64,000 bases of DNA, from NCBI RefSeq assembly GCF_007290395.2, contig NZ_CP041656.2, forward strand, positions 3,472,001 to 3,536,000, written 5' to 3'. The DNA is from Bradyrhizobium cosmicum. GTDB taxonomy: Bacteria; Pseudomonadota; Alphaproteobacteria; Rhizobiales; Xanthobacteraceae. A model generated the notes under the pieces. It saw only the letters and a list, made by a program, of their open reading frames with translations, had not been told where the DNA came from and searched no databases. The translations under genes and the position numbers were made by a program. Below, one piece after another: positions 36,874 to 48,095 of this stretch. How positions within the stretch are numbered: position 1 is the first letter of the stretch; every line of letters starts with the position of its first letter.

Positions 36874-36950
36874 TGATCCCATCGACATTAAGTCAAATCT
36901 CACCGTTCGCTCCGTAGATTGCCGGGAATCGCTAACCGGCGGCAACATCT

Positions 36951-39056
36951 GTGGATCAGTCGATGCAAAAGCAGCGTTCGGTCGCCCGTATCCTCGGGGC
37001 GGTGGTTGGGTCTCTCGGTCTCGTCCTCATCGTCATCTGCGCCTACGCGCTGAAGCTGGCGGTCACGCGCTATTCGGACAGCAACCGCATCGTGTCGCTC
37101 GCTGTCGCCAGCCGCGACCTGACCAGCACGCTGGTGATCTTTCGCCTGGAGCGCGGCGACACGCTGAGCTATCTGGCGGCGGCCGCACCCGCGCCCGACA
37201 GCGTCATGAGCAGCCTCGCCGGGCAGCGCGCCACGGTGCAGAAGAATTACGCGCAGGCCTTGCAGAGCCTCGCCTCCGTCGAAGCACCGGGGCTTGCCGA
37301 CAAGCTCGACAAGCTCCGCAGCATCTGGGCCCAGCTCGAGGAGCTGCGGCCGCGCGCGATCATCGCTCTGAAGCAGGACAAGGGAGCGCGTGAAGCCAGC
37401 CTGACGCCGAGCTGGGCGAAGATCAGCGACGCCTACATGGATGCGATCGGCGACGTCACCGCCCATGTCGACAACGCGATGACGCTGATCGATCCCGTGG
37501 TCGATCGCCTCCTGATCGCCAAGCAGGCGTCCTGGCAGGCCCGCGCCAATGCCGGCCAGAGCATCCTGGTCCAGTTCTCCTCCATCCTCGCCAACAAGAC
37601 CTGGACCGCGGCCGATGGCGTTCTGTTCGCCGATCTGCGCGGCCGCATCCAGCAGTCCTGGCTGGTGGTGCGCGACCTCGGCCCGGACGTCGCCTCGCCC
37701 GAACTGCTGCAGGCGATCCGCAACGCCGAGCCGGAAATCTCCGGCGCGCTGAGTGACGAGCGCAACGCGATTGCGACCAAGCTGCTCGCCGGTGAGCCCG
37801 CCGGCGTCGCCGGCATCGACTACCGCGATCGCCAGCTGGTCGGCGCCAACAATGTCGTCATCGTCACGCAGACCGCGCTCGCCAACATGATCTCGCGGGC
37901 CGAGGAGGGCGCCTCGCGCGCCCGCTTCAGCCTGATCCTGTTCGGCCTGCTGGTGCCGGCTTCGCTCGCGCTGACCGTCGGCGGACTGATGCTGATGCGC
38001 AACCGCGTTACCCGGCCGCTGACCGCGATCACCGGCGTGATGACCCGCTTCGCCGCGCATGATTTCGCCGGCGAGGTGCCGGGTCTCGACCGCAACGACG
38101 AGATCGGCCGCATGGCCGCGGCCCTTCAGGTGTTCAAGGAGGCCATGATCAACGCCGAACGCCTCTCCAGCGACCAGGCCGCCGAGCGCGCCGACAAGGA
38201 GAAGCGCGCGTCCGAATTGTCCGGCCTCGTGCGGCAGTTCGAGGGCCGGATCGGCCAGATGGTGCAGGCGCTGTCGAGCGCCACGAGCGAGCTGGAGACG
38301 ACGGCGCGCTCGATGTCGGGCACCGCAGCCGAAGCCCAGACCCAGGCCGGCTCGGCCTCGACGCTTGCCGACCAGGTCGGCGGCGGCGTGCAGACCGTCG
38401 CGGCTGCGGCGGAGGAGCTCAACGCCTCGATCCGCGAGATCAACCGCCAGGTCGAGCAGGCGACGCGCGCCACCGAGCAGGCGGTCGTCACCGTCAAGGA
38501 GACCGACAGCACGATGCGCGCGCTCGCAGACGGTGCCGGTCGCATCGGCGAGGTCATCGGCCTCATCACCTCGATCGCCGGTCAGACCAACCTGCTGGCG
38601 CTGAACGCAACCATCGAAGCGGCGCGCGCCGGCGAATCCGGAAGGGGCTTTGCGGTCGTGGCGAGCGAGGTGAAGAACCTCGCCTCGCAGACGGCGAAAG
38701 CCACCGAGGAGATCAGCGCCCAGATCACGGAAATCCAGGGCGCGACACAGAAGGCCGTCTCGGCGATCGACGGCATCGTCAAGACCATCGAGGAAGTCTC
38801 CAGCATCAACCGCGTCATCGCCGCCGCCATCGAGGAGCAGAACAAGGCGACCGCCGAGATCGCAACCACCGTGCAGCACACGGCGGAGGCGACCTCGACC
38901 GTGACGCGCAACATCGCGACGGTGTCGTCGGCCGCGAACGAGACCGGCCGCGCCGCATCCGGCGTGCTGAAGGCCGCCGCGAACCTGTCGGGCCAGTCGA
39001 CCTCGCTGACCTCCGAGGTCGACGGATTCATCAGCAAGGTGCGCGCGGTGGCGTAA
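36951..39056 (+). CDS. Methyl-accepting chemotaxis protein
   Basis: A 701-aa chemoreceptor: membrane segment 1 (about 10-32), a long helical periplasmic sensor (about 33-325), membrane segment 2 ([20 protein letters not shown]), a HAMP domain ([20 protein letters not shown]) and a cytoplasmic signalling coiled coil. The hairpin tip reads [20 protein letters not shown] followed by [20 protein letters not shown], the CheA/CheW contact. No C-terminal CheR pentapeptide is present. The ligand is unknown. The start is GTG 36951 or ATG 36963; neither has a strong ribosome site. A terminator follows. Confidence 0.93.
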   Translation: MDQSMQKQRSVARILGAVVGSLGLVLIVICAYALKLAVTRYSDSNRIVSLAVASRDLTSTLVIFRLERGDTLSYLAAAAPAPDSVMSSLAGQRATVQKNYAQALQSLASVEAPGLADKLDKLRSIWAQLEELRPRAIIALKQDKGAREASLTPSWAKISDAYMDAIGDVTAHVDNAMTLIDPVVDRLLIAKQASWQARANAGQSILVQFSSILANKTWTAADGVLFADLRGRIQQSWLVVRDLGPDVASPELLQAIRNAEPEISGALSDERNAIATKLLAGEPAGVAGIDYRDRQLVGANNVVIVTQTALANMISRAEEGASRARFSLILFGLLVPASLALTVGGLMLMRNRVTRPLTAITGVMTRFAAHDFAGEVPGLDRNDEIGRMAAALQVFKEAMINAERLSSDQAAERADKEKRASELSGLVRQFEGRIGQMVQALSSATSELETTARSMSGTAAEAQTQAGSASTLADQVGGGVQTVAAAAEELNASIREINRQVEQATRATEQAVVTVKETDSTMRALADGAGRIGEVIGLITSIAGQTNLLALNATIEAARAGESGRGFAVVASEVKNLASQTAKATEEISAQITEIQGATQKAVSAIDGIVKTIEEVSSINRVIAAAIEEQNKATAEIATTVQHTAEATSTVTRNIATVSSAANETGRAASGVLKAAANLSGQSTSLTSEVDGFISKVRAVA

Positions 39057-39083
39057 CGCGCGGCCAACGTGGCCAATCCGACC

Positions 39084-39125
39084 GGCCGTCGCAGCCCCCG
39101 GGCTGCGGCGGCCGTCTTCTTTTCG
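39084..39125 (+). terminator. Intrinsic terminator after the chemoreceptor gene
   Basis: A 14-bp stem (GGCCGTCGCAGCCC / GGGCTGCGGCGGCC, one G-U pair in RNA, tight loop) at 39084-39113 is followed by GTCTTCTTTTCG. It separates the chemoreceptor transcript from the glutaminase promoter just downstream. Confidence 0.7.
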
Positions 39126-39157
39126 TGGCACCTTGCCGCGGTACCCAGCGGTATACA

Positions 39158-39173
39158 TGGCACAAGGATTGCT
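39158..39173 (+). promoter_or_regulatory. Sigma-54 promoter upstream of the glutaminase gene
   Basis: TGGCACA-AGGA-TTGCT fits the RpoN consensus TGGCACG-N4-TTGCW with one mismatch; GG (39159-39160) and GC (39171-39172) are 10 bp apart as required. The predicted start near 39184 gives a leader of about 21 nt with GAGGG before the GTG start. Sigma-54 control fits nitrogen regulation of a glutaminase. I find no clear NtrC site in the 100 bp upstream. Confidence 0.7.
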
Positions 39174-39204
39174 TTGATTTTGGGCAAACCGAGGGTGCGA
39201 GATC

Positions 39205-41079
39205 GTGGACGCCCAGACCAGCCGTTCGCCCAGCGCAGCCAGCGGGCTGCGATCCACCGGATATCCGACCAAGCCGCCGCTGCGGCGCTTCCTGACCGAT
39301 TGCTATGAGGAATTTCGCGCCGACAATTCCGGCGAGCTGGCCGATTACATCCCCGAGCTGAAGCGCGCCAACCCCGACCATTTCGGCATCGCGCTCGTCA
39401 CCATCGACGGCCATGTCTACGAGGTCGGCGACAGCGCGGTGCCGTTCACGATCCAGTCGGTCTCGAAGGCCTTCGTCTTCGCACTGGCGCTGGAGATGGT
39501 GGGCGAGGACCGGGTGGCGGCCACCATCGGCGTCGAGCCGAGCGGCGAGGCCTTCAATTCGATCCGGCTCACCAACGACAACCGTCCCTTCAACCCCATG
39601 GTCAACGCCGGCGCGATCGCCTGCTCGGGCCTGATCTACGCGGTGGACGGGAAGGGCGCCTTCGAGCGCGTCCGCGCCAAGCTCAGCCAGTTTGCCGGCC
39701 GCGAGCTCGGGGTCGACGAGGCCGTTCATGCCTCGGAGACCGCGACCGGCAACCGCAACCGCGCCATCGCCTGGCTGCTGCGGAACTACGCGGTGCTGCC
39801 TGACGACGTCGATGCCGTGCTCGACGTCTATTTCCGCCAATGCGCGATCCTGGTCACCGCGCGCGACCTTGCGGTGATGGCGGCCACGCTCGCCAATCGC
39901 GGCATCAATCCGGTGACGGGCGTGCAGGTGATCACGCCGCACGTCGTCGCGCGCACGCTGTCGGTGATGACGAGCTCGGGCATGTACGACTATGCCGGCG
40001 AGTGGACCTACCGGGTCGGCATTCCCGCCAAGAGCGGCGTCGGCGGCGGTATCGTCGCGGCGCTGCCCTCGCAGCTCGGGCTTGGCACCTTCTCACCGCT
40101 GCTCGACAACCATTTCAATAGCGCGCGCGGCCTGAAGGTCTGCGAGGCGCTGTCGGCCCGGTTCGATCTGCATATGCTGAACCGGAATGCCGACGTCCGC
40201 TCCAGCATCATGGCGGACTACGACATCTACGGCATCTCCTCGCGCCGCAGCCGCCAGCCGCGCGAGCAGCAGATCCTCGACGAGCGCCACAGCGACATCC
40301 GCGTGCTCGAGCTGGTCGGCGCGATGAACTTCGGCACCATCGACTACGTCACGCGAAGGCTCGCCAGCGAGCCGCCGAATGCGCCGCTCCTGATCATCGA
40401 TTTCCGCCGTGTCCCTGATATCACCGCGGCGGGCGCGGAGCTGCTGGGCGAAACTCTGACCGCGCTCGGCAATGCCGGTGTCACCACGATCCTGTCGGGC
40501 TTCGAGGAGACCTCGGCGGTGTGGGCGGCGATCTCGGCGCGGACGGCCGATCCGCGCCGGCTGCGGCGCTTCGCGCTGCTCGACGATGCCATCGAATGGG
40601 CCGAGGACCAGGTGATCTACCGCTTCGGCGGCTTCACCGACGTCAAGGAGAGTGCGCATCTCGGCGAGCAGGCGCTGCTGGCCGAGTTCGACACGGACGA
40701 GATCGCTGCCATCGTCGGTCTGTCGACCACCCGCCGTTATGCCGCGGGCCAGCGCATCATCGCCGCCGGCGAGCCCGCCAATTCGCTGTTCTTCCTCCAG
40801 AGCGGCATGGTCAGCGTGAAGCTGCGGAGCGGCGTGCGGCTGGCGTCGCTCGGCCCCGGCATGGCGTTCGGCGAGATGGCGATCCTCGAGCAAAGCCGCA
40901 GCGCCGACGTCCTTGCCGATACGCCTGTGGCCTGCCTCGAACTGCCGCTCGACAGCTTTGCCGACTACCGCCGGGTGCACCCCGAGACGTCGCTGAAGAT
41001 CATGCGCAATCTTGCGGCCATCCTGGCGCGGCGGCTCGTGCTGGCCAATGCCAAGGTCGATCTGCTGAGCGCGTATTAA
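39205..41079 (+). CDS. glsA: Glutaminase A fused to STAS and cyclic-nucleotide-binding domains
   Basis: A 624-aa three-domain protein. Residues 1-345 are a serine-dependent glutaminase that hydrolyses glutamine to glutamate and ammonia: the SxxK motif is QSVSKAF (Ser85, Lys88), with NPMVNAGAIA, YFRQCAILVTARDLAVMAAT and GIPAKSGVGGGIVAALPSQL. Residues about 360-465 are a STAS domain (VLELVGAMNFGTIDYVTRRL, LLIIDFRRVPDITAAGAELL). Residues about 490-610 are a cNMP-binding domain whose phosphate cassette MAFGEMAILEQSRSADV keeps the Glu and Arg that bind cyclic nucleotide. Plain bacterial glutaminases have about 310 residues. The start is GTG 39205, preceded by GAGGG and a sigma-54 promoter. Activity gated by cAMP or cGMP and by STAS partners is inferred. 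Confidence 0.9.
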   Translation: MDAQTSRSPSAASGLRSTGYPTKPPLRRFLTDCYEEFRADNSGELADYIPELKRANPDHFGIALVTIDGHVYEVGDSAVPFTIQSVSKAFVFALALEMVGEDRVAATIGVEPSGEAFNSIRLTNDNRPFNPMVNAGAIACSGLIYAVDGKGAFERVRAKLSQFAGRELGVDEAVHASETATGNRNRAIAWLLRNYAVLPDDVDAVLDVYFRQCAILVTARDLAVMAATLANRGINPVTGVQVITPHVVARTLSVMTSSGMYDYAGEWTYRVGIPAKSGVGGGIVAALPSQLGLGTFSPLLDNHFNSARGLKVCEALSARFDLHMLNRNADVRSSIMADYDIYGISSRRSRQPREQQILDERHSDIRVLELVGAMNFGTIDYVTRRLASEPPNAPLLIIDFRRVPDITAAGAELLGETLTALGNAGVTTILSGFEETSAVWAAISARTADPRRLRRFALLDDAIEWAEDQVIYRFGGFTDVKESAHLGEQALLAEFDTDEIAAIVGLSTTRRYAAGQRIIAAGEPANSLFFLQSGMVSVKLRSGVRLASLGPGMAFGEMAILEQSRSADVLADTPVACLELPLDSFADYRRVHPETSLKIMRNLAAILARRLVLANAKVDLLSAY

Positions 41080-41873
41080 TTCGCCCCACCAACCGGGATC
41101 GGCTCCATGCCACTCGCGATGATCGCTTCGCGGGCGGCGGGAGAGGCGAGGAATTTGATCAAAGCGCGGCCGGCCTCTGGCTCTTTCGAAACGGTTGCGA
41201 TCCCCGCTGAGAAGATCGTGATCTGCTGCAACTCGCTTGGCAGCGGGCCCACGATATCGATGCCCTTCACGGGCTTGAGCTCGCTGATCTGCTGGAACCC
41301 GAGTTCGGCCTCGCCGTGGGCGACGATCTCGCCGACCGGTGTTGCAGGAATCTTGCGTGCCTTGTCCTTCATGACATCGGCAATGCCGAGCTTTCCAAAC
41401 ATCTCGGTCGAGACATAGACGCCACTCGCGCTGTCGGAATAGGCAATCGTCTTCGCCGCCAGCAGCGCGCGCTTGACCGCTTCCACCGAGCTGATGTCCG
41501 GTTTCGGCGCGCCCGATTTCACGGCGACGCCGATCGGCGATTTGGTGAGGTCGACCTGGCTGCCGGCAACGACCTTGCCCTTGTTCGCGAGGTCCGTGAG
41601 TGCGTACCCCACCATGATCAGGACGTCGGCCGGCTCGCCGCGCTCGAGCCTCACCGGGATGGCATTCGTGGTCGTCCCCATCGACGGCCCGTATTCCGTC
41701 AGCACCTTGTTGCCGGTGGCCTTCTCGAATTCCGGCACAAGCGCCTTGTAGGCAGCCGTCAATCCGCCCGAAATCATCACGCGGACCTCGGCAGCGTCAC
41801 ACGCGCCGGTGAACCAAAGGACGCTTAGAAAGCCGAGGGCGAGGTTACGGAAAGTTGCTGGTGTCGATTTCAT
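41076..41873 (-). CDS. ModA-like extracellular solute-binding protein
   Basis: A 265-aa periplasmic binding protein with a signal peptide (LALGFLSVLWFTGACDAAEV). The type II fold pattern is that of ModA-like proteins: VMISGGLTAAYKALVPEFEK, RLERGEPADVLIMV, IAYSDSASGVYVSTEMFGKL, GEAELGFQQISELKPVKGID and a C-terminal IKFLASPAAREAIIASGMEP. The molybdate-type opening sASS is SGGL here, so the ligand may differ. No permease or ATPase genes are adjacent. It is downstream of queF (15 bp) on the same strand, and its stop codon overlaps that of glsA by 4 bp. Confidence 0.85.
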   Translation of the reverse strand: MKSTPATFRNLALGFLSVLWFTGACDAAEVRVMISGGLTAAYKALVPEFEKATGNKVLTEYGPSMGTTTNAIPVRLERGEPADVLIMVGYALTDLANKGKVVAGSQVDLTKSPIGVAVKSGAPKPDISSVEAVKRALLAAKTIAYSDSASGVYVSTEMFGKLGIADVMKDKARKIPATPVGEIVAHGEAELGFQQISELKPVKGIDIVGPLPSELQQITIFSAGIATVSKEPEAGRALIKFLASPAAREAIIASGMEPIPVGGAN

Positions 41874-41888
41874 TGTCGTTGGTCTCCG

Positions 41889-43774
<1,886 letters not shown>

Positions 43775-43808
43775 GCCGGCGTCTGGACGGGAACAGGGGA
43801 GGATCGAC

Positions 43809-44948
43809 ATGAGCGACGGCAAGACCGGCCTGCAACTGCGTTCGCTGATCAAGAAGAGCGGAGAGCTCGAGATCTCGCTTCTCGACGTGCCGACCCCCGA
43901 ACCCGGCCCGGACGAGGTCGTCGTCCGCGTCGAGGCGGCCCCGATCAACCCGTCCGACCTCGGGCTCCTGATCGGTGCAGCCGACATGAGCACGGCGAAG
44001 GCATCCGGCACCAAGGACGCTCCCGTCATCACCGCGAAGGTGCCGGAGGGCGCGATGCGTGCGATGGCCGGCCGGCTCGACGAGTCCATGCCGGTCGGCA
44101 ACGAAGGCGCGGGCGTCGTGATCAAGACCGGTTCGTCCGATGCCGCCAAGGCGCTGATGGGCAAGACCGTCGCGATGATCGGCGGCGCGATGTATGCGCA
44201 GTATCGCACCCTGAAAGTGCGCGAGTGCCTGCCGCTGCCTGAAGGCACCACCCCGGCGGAAGGCGCGTCCTGCTTCGTCAACCCGCTGACCGCGCTCGGC
44301 ATGACCGAGACGATGCGGCGCGAGGGCCACAAGGCGCTGGTGCACACCGCCGCCGCCTCCAATCTCGGCCAGATGCTGAACAAGATCTGCATCAAGGACG
44401 GCATCCCGCTGGTCAACATCGTGCGCAGCAAGGAGCAGGCCGACATCCTGCACAAGATCGGCGCCAAATACGTCGTCGATTCCACCGCGCCGAGCTTCCT
44501 CGCCGATCTCACCAATGCGCTGGTCGAGACCGGCGCCACCATCGCCTTCGACGCCATCGGCGGCGGCAAGCTCGCCGGCGACATCCTCAACTGCATGGAA
44601 ATCGCGATCAACAAGACCGCGAAGGAATACAGCCGCTACGGCTCCAACGTGCACAAGCAGGTCTACGTCTATGGCGGGCTCGATGTTCGCCCGATCGAGC
44701 TGCCGCGCGGCTTCGGCATGGCCTGGGGCGTCGGCGGCTGGCTGCTGTTTCCGTTCCTGATGAAGATCGGTCCGGCGGACGGCGCCAGGCTGCGCCAGCG
44801 TGTGGTCGACGAATTGAAGACCACCTTCGCCAGCCACTACACCAAGGTGGTGTCGCTTCAGGAAGCCCTCGATCCCGCCAATATCGCGGTCTACGCCAAA
44901 CGGGCCACCGGCGAAAAATTCCTCATCAACCCGAATAAGTCGTCGTGA
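43809..44948 (+). CDS. Zinc-binding-dehydrogenase-like MDR family oxidoreductase
   Basis: A 379-aa medium-chain dehydrogenase/reductase-like protein. The GroES-like N-terminal domain (VVVRVEAAPINPSDLGLLIG, SMPVGNEGAGVVIKTGSSD) is followed by a Rossmann domain (ALVHTAAASNLGQMLNKICI, VNIVRSKEQADILHKIGAKY, IAFDAIGGGKLAGDIL). Structural and catalytic zinc Cys are not evident, and the usual AxxGxxG turn reads AAASNLGQ, so it is probably a zinc-free quinone-reductase-like member. Substrate unknown. It starts 34 bp after eno; its stop is 28 bp from the convergent SDR gene. Confidence 0.85.
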   Translation: MSDGKTGLQLRSLIKKSGELEISLLDVPTPEPGPDEVVVRVEAAPINPSDLGLLIGAADMSTAKASGTKDAPVITAKVPEGAMRAMAGRLDESMPVGNEGAGVVIKTGSSDAAKALMGKTVAMIGGAMYAQYRTLKVRECLPLPEGTTPAEGASCFVNPLTALGMTETMRREGHKALVHTAAASNLGQMLNKICIKDGIPLVNIVRSKEQADILHKIGAKYVVDSTAPSFLADLTNALVETGATIAFDAIGGGKLAGDILNCMEIAINKTAKEYSRYGSNVHKQVYVYGGLDVRPIELPRGFGMAWGVGGWLLFPFLMKIGPADGARLRQRVVDELKTTFASHYTKVVSLQEALDPANIAVYAKRATGEKFLINPNKSS

Positions 44949-44976
44949 TGTAACGGCGTCCGGGGCCTGATCGAGT

Positions 44977-45714
44977 TCAGGCCTGGGCGGTGGGGCGGAT
45001 AACGATCTCGCCGACATCGACATTATCCGGCTGCGCTATCGCGAAGGCCATCGCTTCCGCGATGGCGCTTGCCGGAATGGCCATCGCCTTCATGCTTGCT
45101 TGCCCTTGCTCCCGTAACGCGGAATCCGTCATGGAGGATGGCAGTTCGGTGTCGACATAACCGGGCGAGATCGTGGTGACCCGAAGGGACGGGCCGGCCT
45201 CCTGACGAAGCCCTTCGGAAATCGCCCTCACGGCGTTCTTCGACCCCGCGTAGACGGCCATTGTCGGAACGATCTTGATGCCGGCGGTCGACAGGGTGTT
45301 GACGAAATGGCCGTAGCCCTGACGACGGAAGACCGGCAACGCCGCGGCGATTCCGTAGAGCACGCCTTTCACGTTCACGTCGATCATGTCGCCCCAGTCG
45401 TCGATCCTCAGATCGTCCAGACGTGAAATCGGGGCAATCCCCGCATTGTTGATCATAACATCCAACTTCCCGTGTCGGTCTGTCGCGAGTTCGACGAGCC
45501 TGGCGACATCCTCTCGTCGCCGGACGTCCGTGGCGAGATACGACGCCTTTCCGCCCTTTGACGCGATGCTCGCGGCCAGCATTTCCAGCCTGTCGGAGCG
45601 GCGTGCGCCGAGGATCACGATGGCGCCACGTTCTGCCAGATGCCGGGCGGCGGCGCCGCCAATTCCGCTGCTGGCGCCCGTGATGGCGATGACCTTGCCC
45701 GCGATGCCTGTCAT
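44977..45714 (-). CDS. Short-chain dehydrogenase/reductase
   Basis: A 245-aa classical SDR. It has the dinucleotide motif AITGASSGIGGAAARHLAER, an Arg after the second strand (GARRSDR) indicating NADP(H), NNAG (MINNAGIAP), the Ser of NTLSTAGIK, the Tyr-Lys pair YAGSKNAVRA, and the ISPGYVDTEL turn. Substrate unknown. I use ATG 45714 with GGAA just upstream; an ATG four codons earlier is possible. It is divergent from an AraC-type regulator 58 bp away, which probably controls it. A GGCCTGA/TCAGGCC hairpin (44964-44983) covers its 3' end. Confidence 0.88.
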   Translation of the reverse strand: MTGIAGKVIAITGASSGIGGAAARHLAERGAIVILGARRSDRLEMLAASIASKGGKASYLATDVRRREDVARLVELATDRHGKLDVMINNAGIAPISRLDDLRIDDWGDMIDVNVKGVLYGIAAALPVFRRQGYGHFVNTLSTAGIKIVPTMAVYAGSKNAVRAISEGLRQEAGPSLRVTTISPGYVDTELPSSMTDSALREQGQASMKAMAIPASAIAEAMAFAIAQPDNVDVGEIVIRPTAQA

Positions 45715-45772
45715 AGGGTGTTCCATCCATTTCGTTGCGGGATGAAGTTCGCATCGGAAGCGAGCATGATCT

Positions 45773-46795
45773 ATGCTCGAAATGCCCGAAAATCGTCGAG
45801 ATCGGATCAAGCCCTTGGACAACCTCTCGGATAAGACCTTGGGCAAGACTGCGGGCGACACCTCGGACCCGCTGTCTCAGGTCTTCTCACTCCTGGACGT
45901 TCGCGCTGCGCGTTGCACCAGGTTCGAGGCGGGCGGGAATTGGTCGTATCGATTTCCGGCAAAACCCGCCCTGAAGTTCGGCGCTGTCATCCGAGGTGAT
46001 TGCTGGATCGATTTTGGCAACGAAGCCCATCATCGGCTTGCCACCGGCGACTGTTTTCTTCTCGCCAATGCCCCCGCCTATGTTCTTGCCAACGACGAAC
46101 GCCTCGCTCCCGAAGACGGTATGGCGGCGTTCGATTGGACGCAGTCAGATGTCGCGCGTCACGCGGGCAGCGATACGGTTCTGCTCGCCGGCAGCTTCGG
46201 TTTCGAAGCGTCAGACGCCGAACTGCTGCTCGATGCGTTGCCTCGCTTTCTGCTCATACCATCGCGCAGTCCGTCGGCGTCGGTCATTCATTCCACGCTT
46301 CAGATTCTCGACCTTGAAATCAGGGGGACTGGAATCGGAGCGGCGATCCTTACCGACAGGCTTGCCGACGTCCTGCTCGTCCAGGTGCTGCGCGCGGCGC
46401 TGGACCAGAGTGCCGGCGAGGGTTTTGGATGGATCAATGCGCTGGTCGATGCCAGGATCGGCAAGGCAATCAGGCTGATGCATGAAAACGCTGCTCACCG
46501 CTGGACCCTGGATGCATTGGCTGGCGCGGTCGCCATGTCGAGATCCGCGTTTTCGAAGCGGTTCAAGTCGCTGGTGGGGCTGGCGCCGCTCGACTACCTT
46601 CTTCGATGGCGAATGCGGCTTGCACGCGATCAGCTACGGCGTGGAGCGACCGTTTCGGCAGCCGCCGCGCAACTGGGATACGCGTCGGAGAGCGCCTTCG
46701 GACATGCCTTCAAACGAGTCTATGGCCATGCACCGAAGCGATACTGGCGTGGACAGGCCACGGGCGAAAAATTCCCCAACGCACCAAATAAATAA
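45773..46795 (+). CDS. AraC family transcriptional regulator
   Basis: A 340-aa regulator with an N-terminal cupin-type sensor (about 35-210: FEAGGNWSYRFPAKPALKFG, GDCWIDFGNEAHHRLATGDC) of the AraC_binding_2/cupin_6 group and a C-terminal double helix-turn-helix (about 235-325: WTLDALAGAVAMSRSAFSKR, then VSAAAAQLGYASESAFGHAF and the closing YGHAPKRYWR). Effector unknown. It is divergently transcribed from the SDR gene over a 58-bp gap, the classic layout for a regulator and its target. The start is ATG 45773 or 45782. Confidence 0.9.
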   Translation: MLEMPENRRDRIKPLDNLSDKTLGKTAGDTSDPLSQVFSLLDVRAARCTRFEAGGNWSYRFPAKPALKFGAVIRGDCWIDFGNEAHHRLATGDCFLLANAPAYVLANDERLAPEDGMAAFDWTQSDVARHAGSDTVLLAGSFGFEASDAELLLDALPRFLLIPSRSPSASVIHSTLQILDLEIRGTGIGAAILTDRLADVLLVQVLRAALDQSAGEGFGWINALVDARIGKAIRLMHENAAHRWTLDALAGAVAMSRSAFSKRFKSLVGLAPLDYLLRWRMRLARDQLRRGATVSAAAAQLGYASESAFGHAFKRVYGHAPKRYWRGQATGEKFPNAPNK

Positions 46796-46834
46796 TCGTG
46801 ACATTCGACGGCACGTCACCCAAAGGAGGTCTTG

Positions 46835-46903
46835 CCTTCTGAGCGAAGCGGGGGATTATTCCGCCGCCATTTGAAAGCGGGAAAGCCGCAGGCGCTCAGA
46901 AGG
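46835..46903 (+). promoter_or_regulatory. Leader hairpin masking the ribosome site of the MBL-fold gene
   Basis: CCTTCTGAGCG (46835-46845) and CGCTCAGAAGG (46893-46903) form a perfect 11-bp stem over a 47-nt loop. The right arm overlaps the AGAAGGGG ribosome site of the gene starting at 46914, so folding would hide it. A role in translational control is inferred. Confidence 0.45.
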
Positions 46904-46913
46904 GGACATCTGC

Positions 46914-47912
46914 ATGACCGATCTCAATCGCCGCCATTTGCTCGCAGGCGCTGCTGCCGTCGGTGCGGCCGCCGTGACCGGCCTCCGGCCGACCGCCTCC
47001 AGTGCCGCAGTGCCGCAAGCCGGGACGCAGGCGCCGGGCTTCTACCGCTACAAGGTCGGCGCCTACGAGTGCACCTCGATCAATGATGGCGCACGCACCT
47101 TCCCGATGCCGGACAAGTTCGTCGTCAACGTGCCGAAGGACGAGGCGCTCGCCGCCGGCGAGGCGGGCTACATGCCGAAGGGCATGGTCACGGTGCCGTT
47201 CAATCCGCAGCTCATCAACACCGGCTCCAAGCTCGTGCTGATCGATGCCGGCAACGGCGTCGCCAATCTCGAGCCGAGCAAGGGCGCGGTCGGCCGCACC
47301 CTGCAGAACCTCGCCGCCGCCGGGGTCGACCCGAAGAGCATTGACGTCGTGCTGCTGTCGCATCTGCATCCCGACCATACCAACGGCATTCGTCTCGCCG
47401 ACGGCGCGCTCGCGTTCCCGAACGCGGAGATCATGGTGCCGGCCAAGGACTGGGAGTTCTGGATCAGCGAGGACAACGCCGCCAAGGCTGAGTCCAACGG
47501 CATGATGAAGAACTACTTTGGCAACGTGAAGAAGACTTTTGCCGGCCTCGAGTCCAAGGTGACGAAGTTCGAGTGGGGCAAGGAAGTGGCGCCCGGCATC
47601 ACCTCGATCGGCACGCCCGGCCATACCCCGGGTCACACCTCCTTCGCGGTCGCCTCGGGCGATGCCAAGGTGCTGATCCAGTCCGACGTCACCAACATTC
47701 CGGAATTCTTCCTGCGTAATCCGGACTGGCACGTGATGTTCGACAACGACGCCGCGCTGGCGCAGGAGACGCGTCACAAGTTCTACGACATGGCGGCGGC
47801 CGAGAAGGCGACGGTGATCGGCTTTCATTTCACCTTCCCCTCGGTCGGCCATGTCGAGAAAGATGGTGCCAAGTACCGCCTGATCCCGTCGGCGTGGAAC
47901 CCGACGATCTGA
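46914..47912 (+). CDS. Tat-exported metallo-beta-lactamase-fold hydrolase
   Basis: A 332-aa protein with a twin-arginine signal (LNRRHLLAGAAAVGAAAVTG) and a metallo-beta-lactamase fold. Zinc ligands are visible in order: LLSHLHPDHTNGIRL (HxHxDH), GTPGHTPGHTSF (His), IQSDVTNIPEF (Asp) and VIGFHFTFPSVG (His). The family includes lactonases, alkylsulfatase-like and quorum-quenching enzymes; the substrate is unknown. Periplasmic location follows from the signal. A hairpin overlaps its ribosome site and a terminator follows, so it is a single-gene unit. Confidence 0.9.
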   Translation: MTDLNRRHLLAGAAAVGAAAVTGLRPTASSAAVPQAGTQAPGFYRYKVGAYECTSINDGARTFPMPDKFVVNVPKDEALAAGEAGYMPKGMVTVPFNPQLINTGSKLVLIDAGNGVANLEPSKGAVGRTLQNLAAAGVDPKSIDVVLLSHLHPDHTNGIRLADGALAFPNAEIMVPAKDWEFWISEDNAAKAESNGMMKNYFGNVKKTFAGLESKVTKFEWGKEVAPGITSIGTPGHTPGHTSFAVASGDAKVLIQSDVTNIPEFFLRNPDWHVMFDNDAALAQETRHKFYDMAAAEKATVIGFHFTFPSVGHVEKDGAKYRLIPSAWNPTI

Positions 47913-47938
47913 CCGCGGTTGCAGATTTGCGCGAAAGA

Positions 47939-47969
47939 TCGGGCCGCCGCTTGGCGGCCTGATTGTTTT
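47939..47969 (+). terminator. Intrinsic terminator after the MBL-fold gene
   Basis: A 10-bp stem (TCGGGCCGCC / GGCGGCCTGA, one G-U pair, GCTT loop) followed directly by TTGTTTT. It lies 27 bp after the stop codon, a textbook intrinsic terminator. Confidence 0.85.
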
Positions 47970-48095
47970 GGATGAGCATCCGCTTTCGCGAAACTCAGCG
48001 TTTCCAAACCGGACCGGTTCATGCACTTGCATCGATTGGCCCGGACCGCTTAAGTGCCGGCCCGGCACTCCCGCTCAAGCCCTCAAGGACAATCC

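Noticed and set aside
39057..39157. Possible NtrC site upstream of the glutaminase sigma-54 promoter
   Set aside because: GCACC and GGTAC halves are present, but spacing and sequence do not fit the TGCACC-N5-GGTGCA consensus.
36900..39272. 790-codon open frame on the minus strand opposite the chemoreceptor gene
   Set aside because: High G+C codon bias opens the antisense frame; the plus strand encodes a complete chemoreceptor, and the antisense product is Arg/Asp/His-rich without any known fold.
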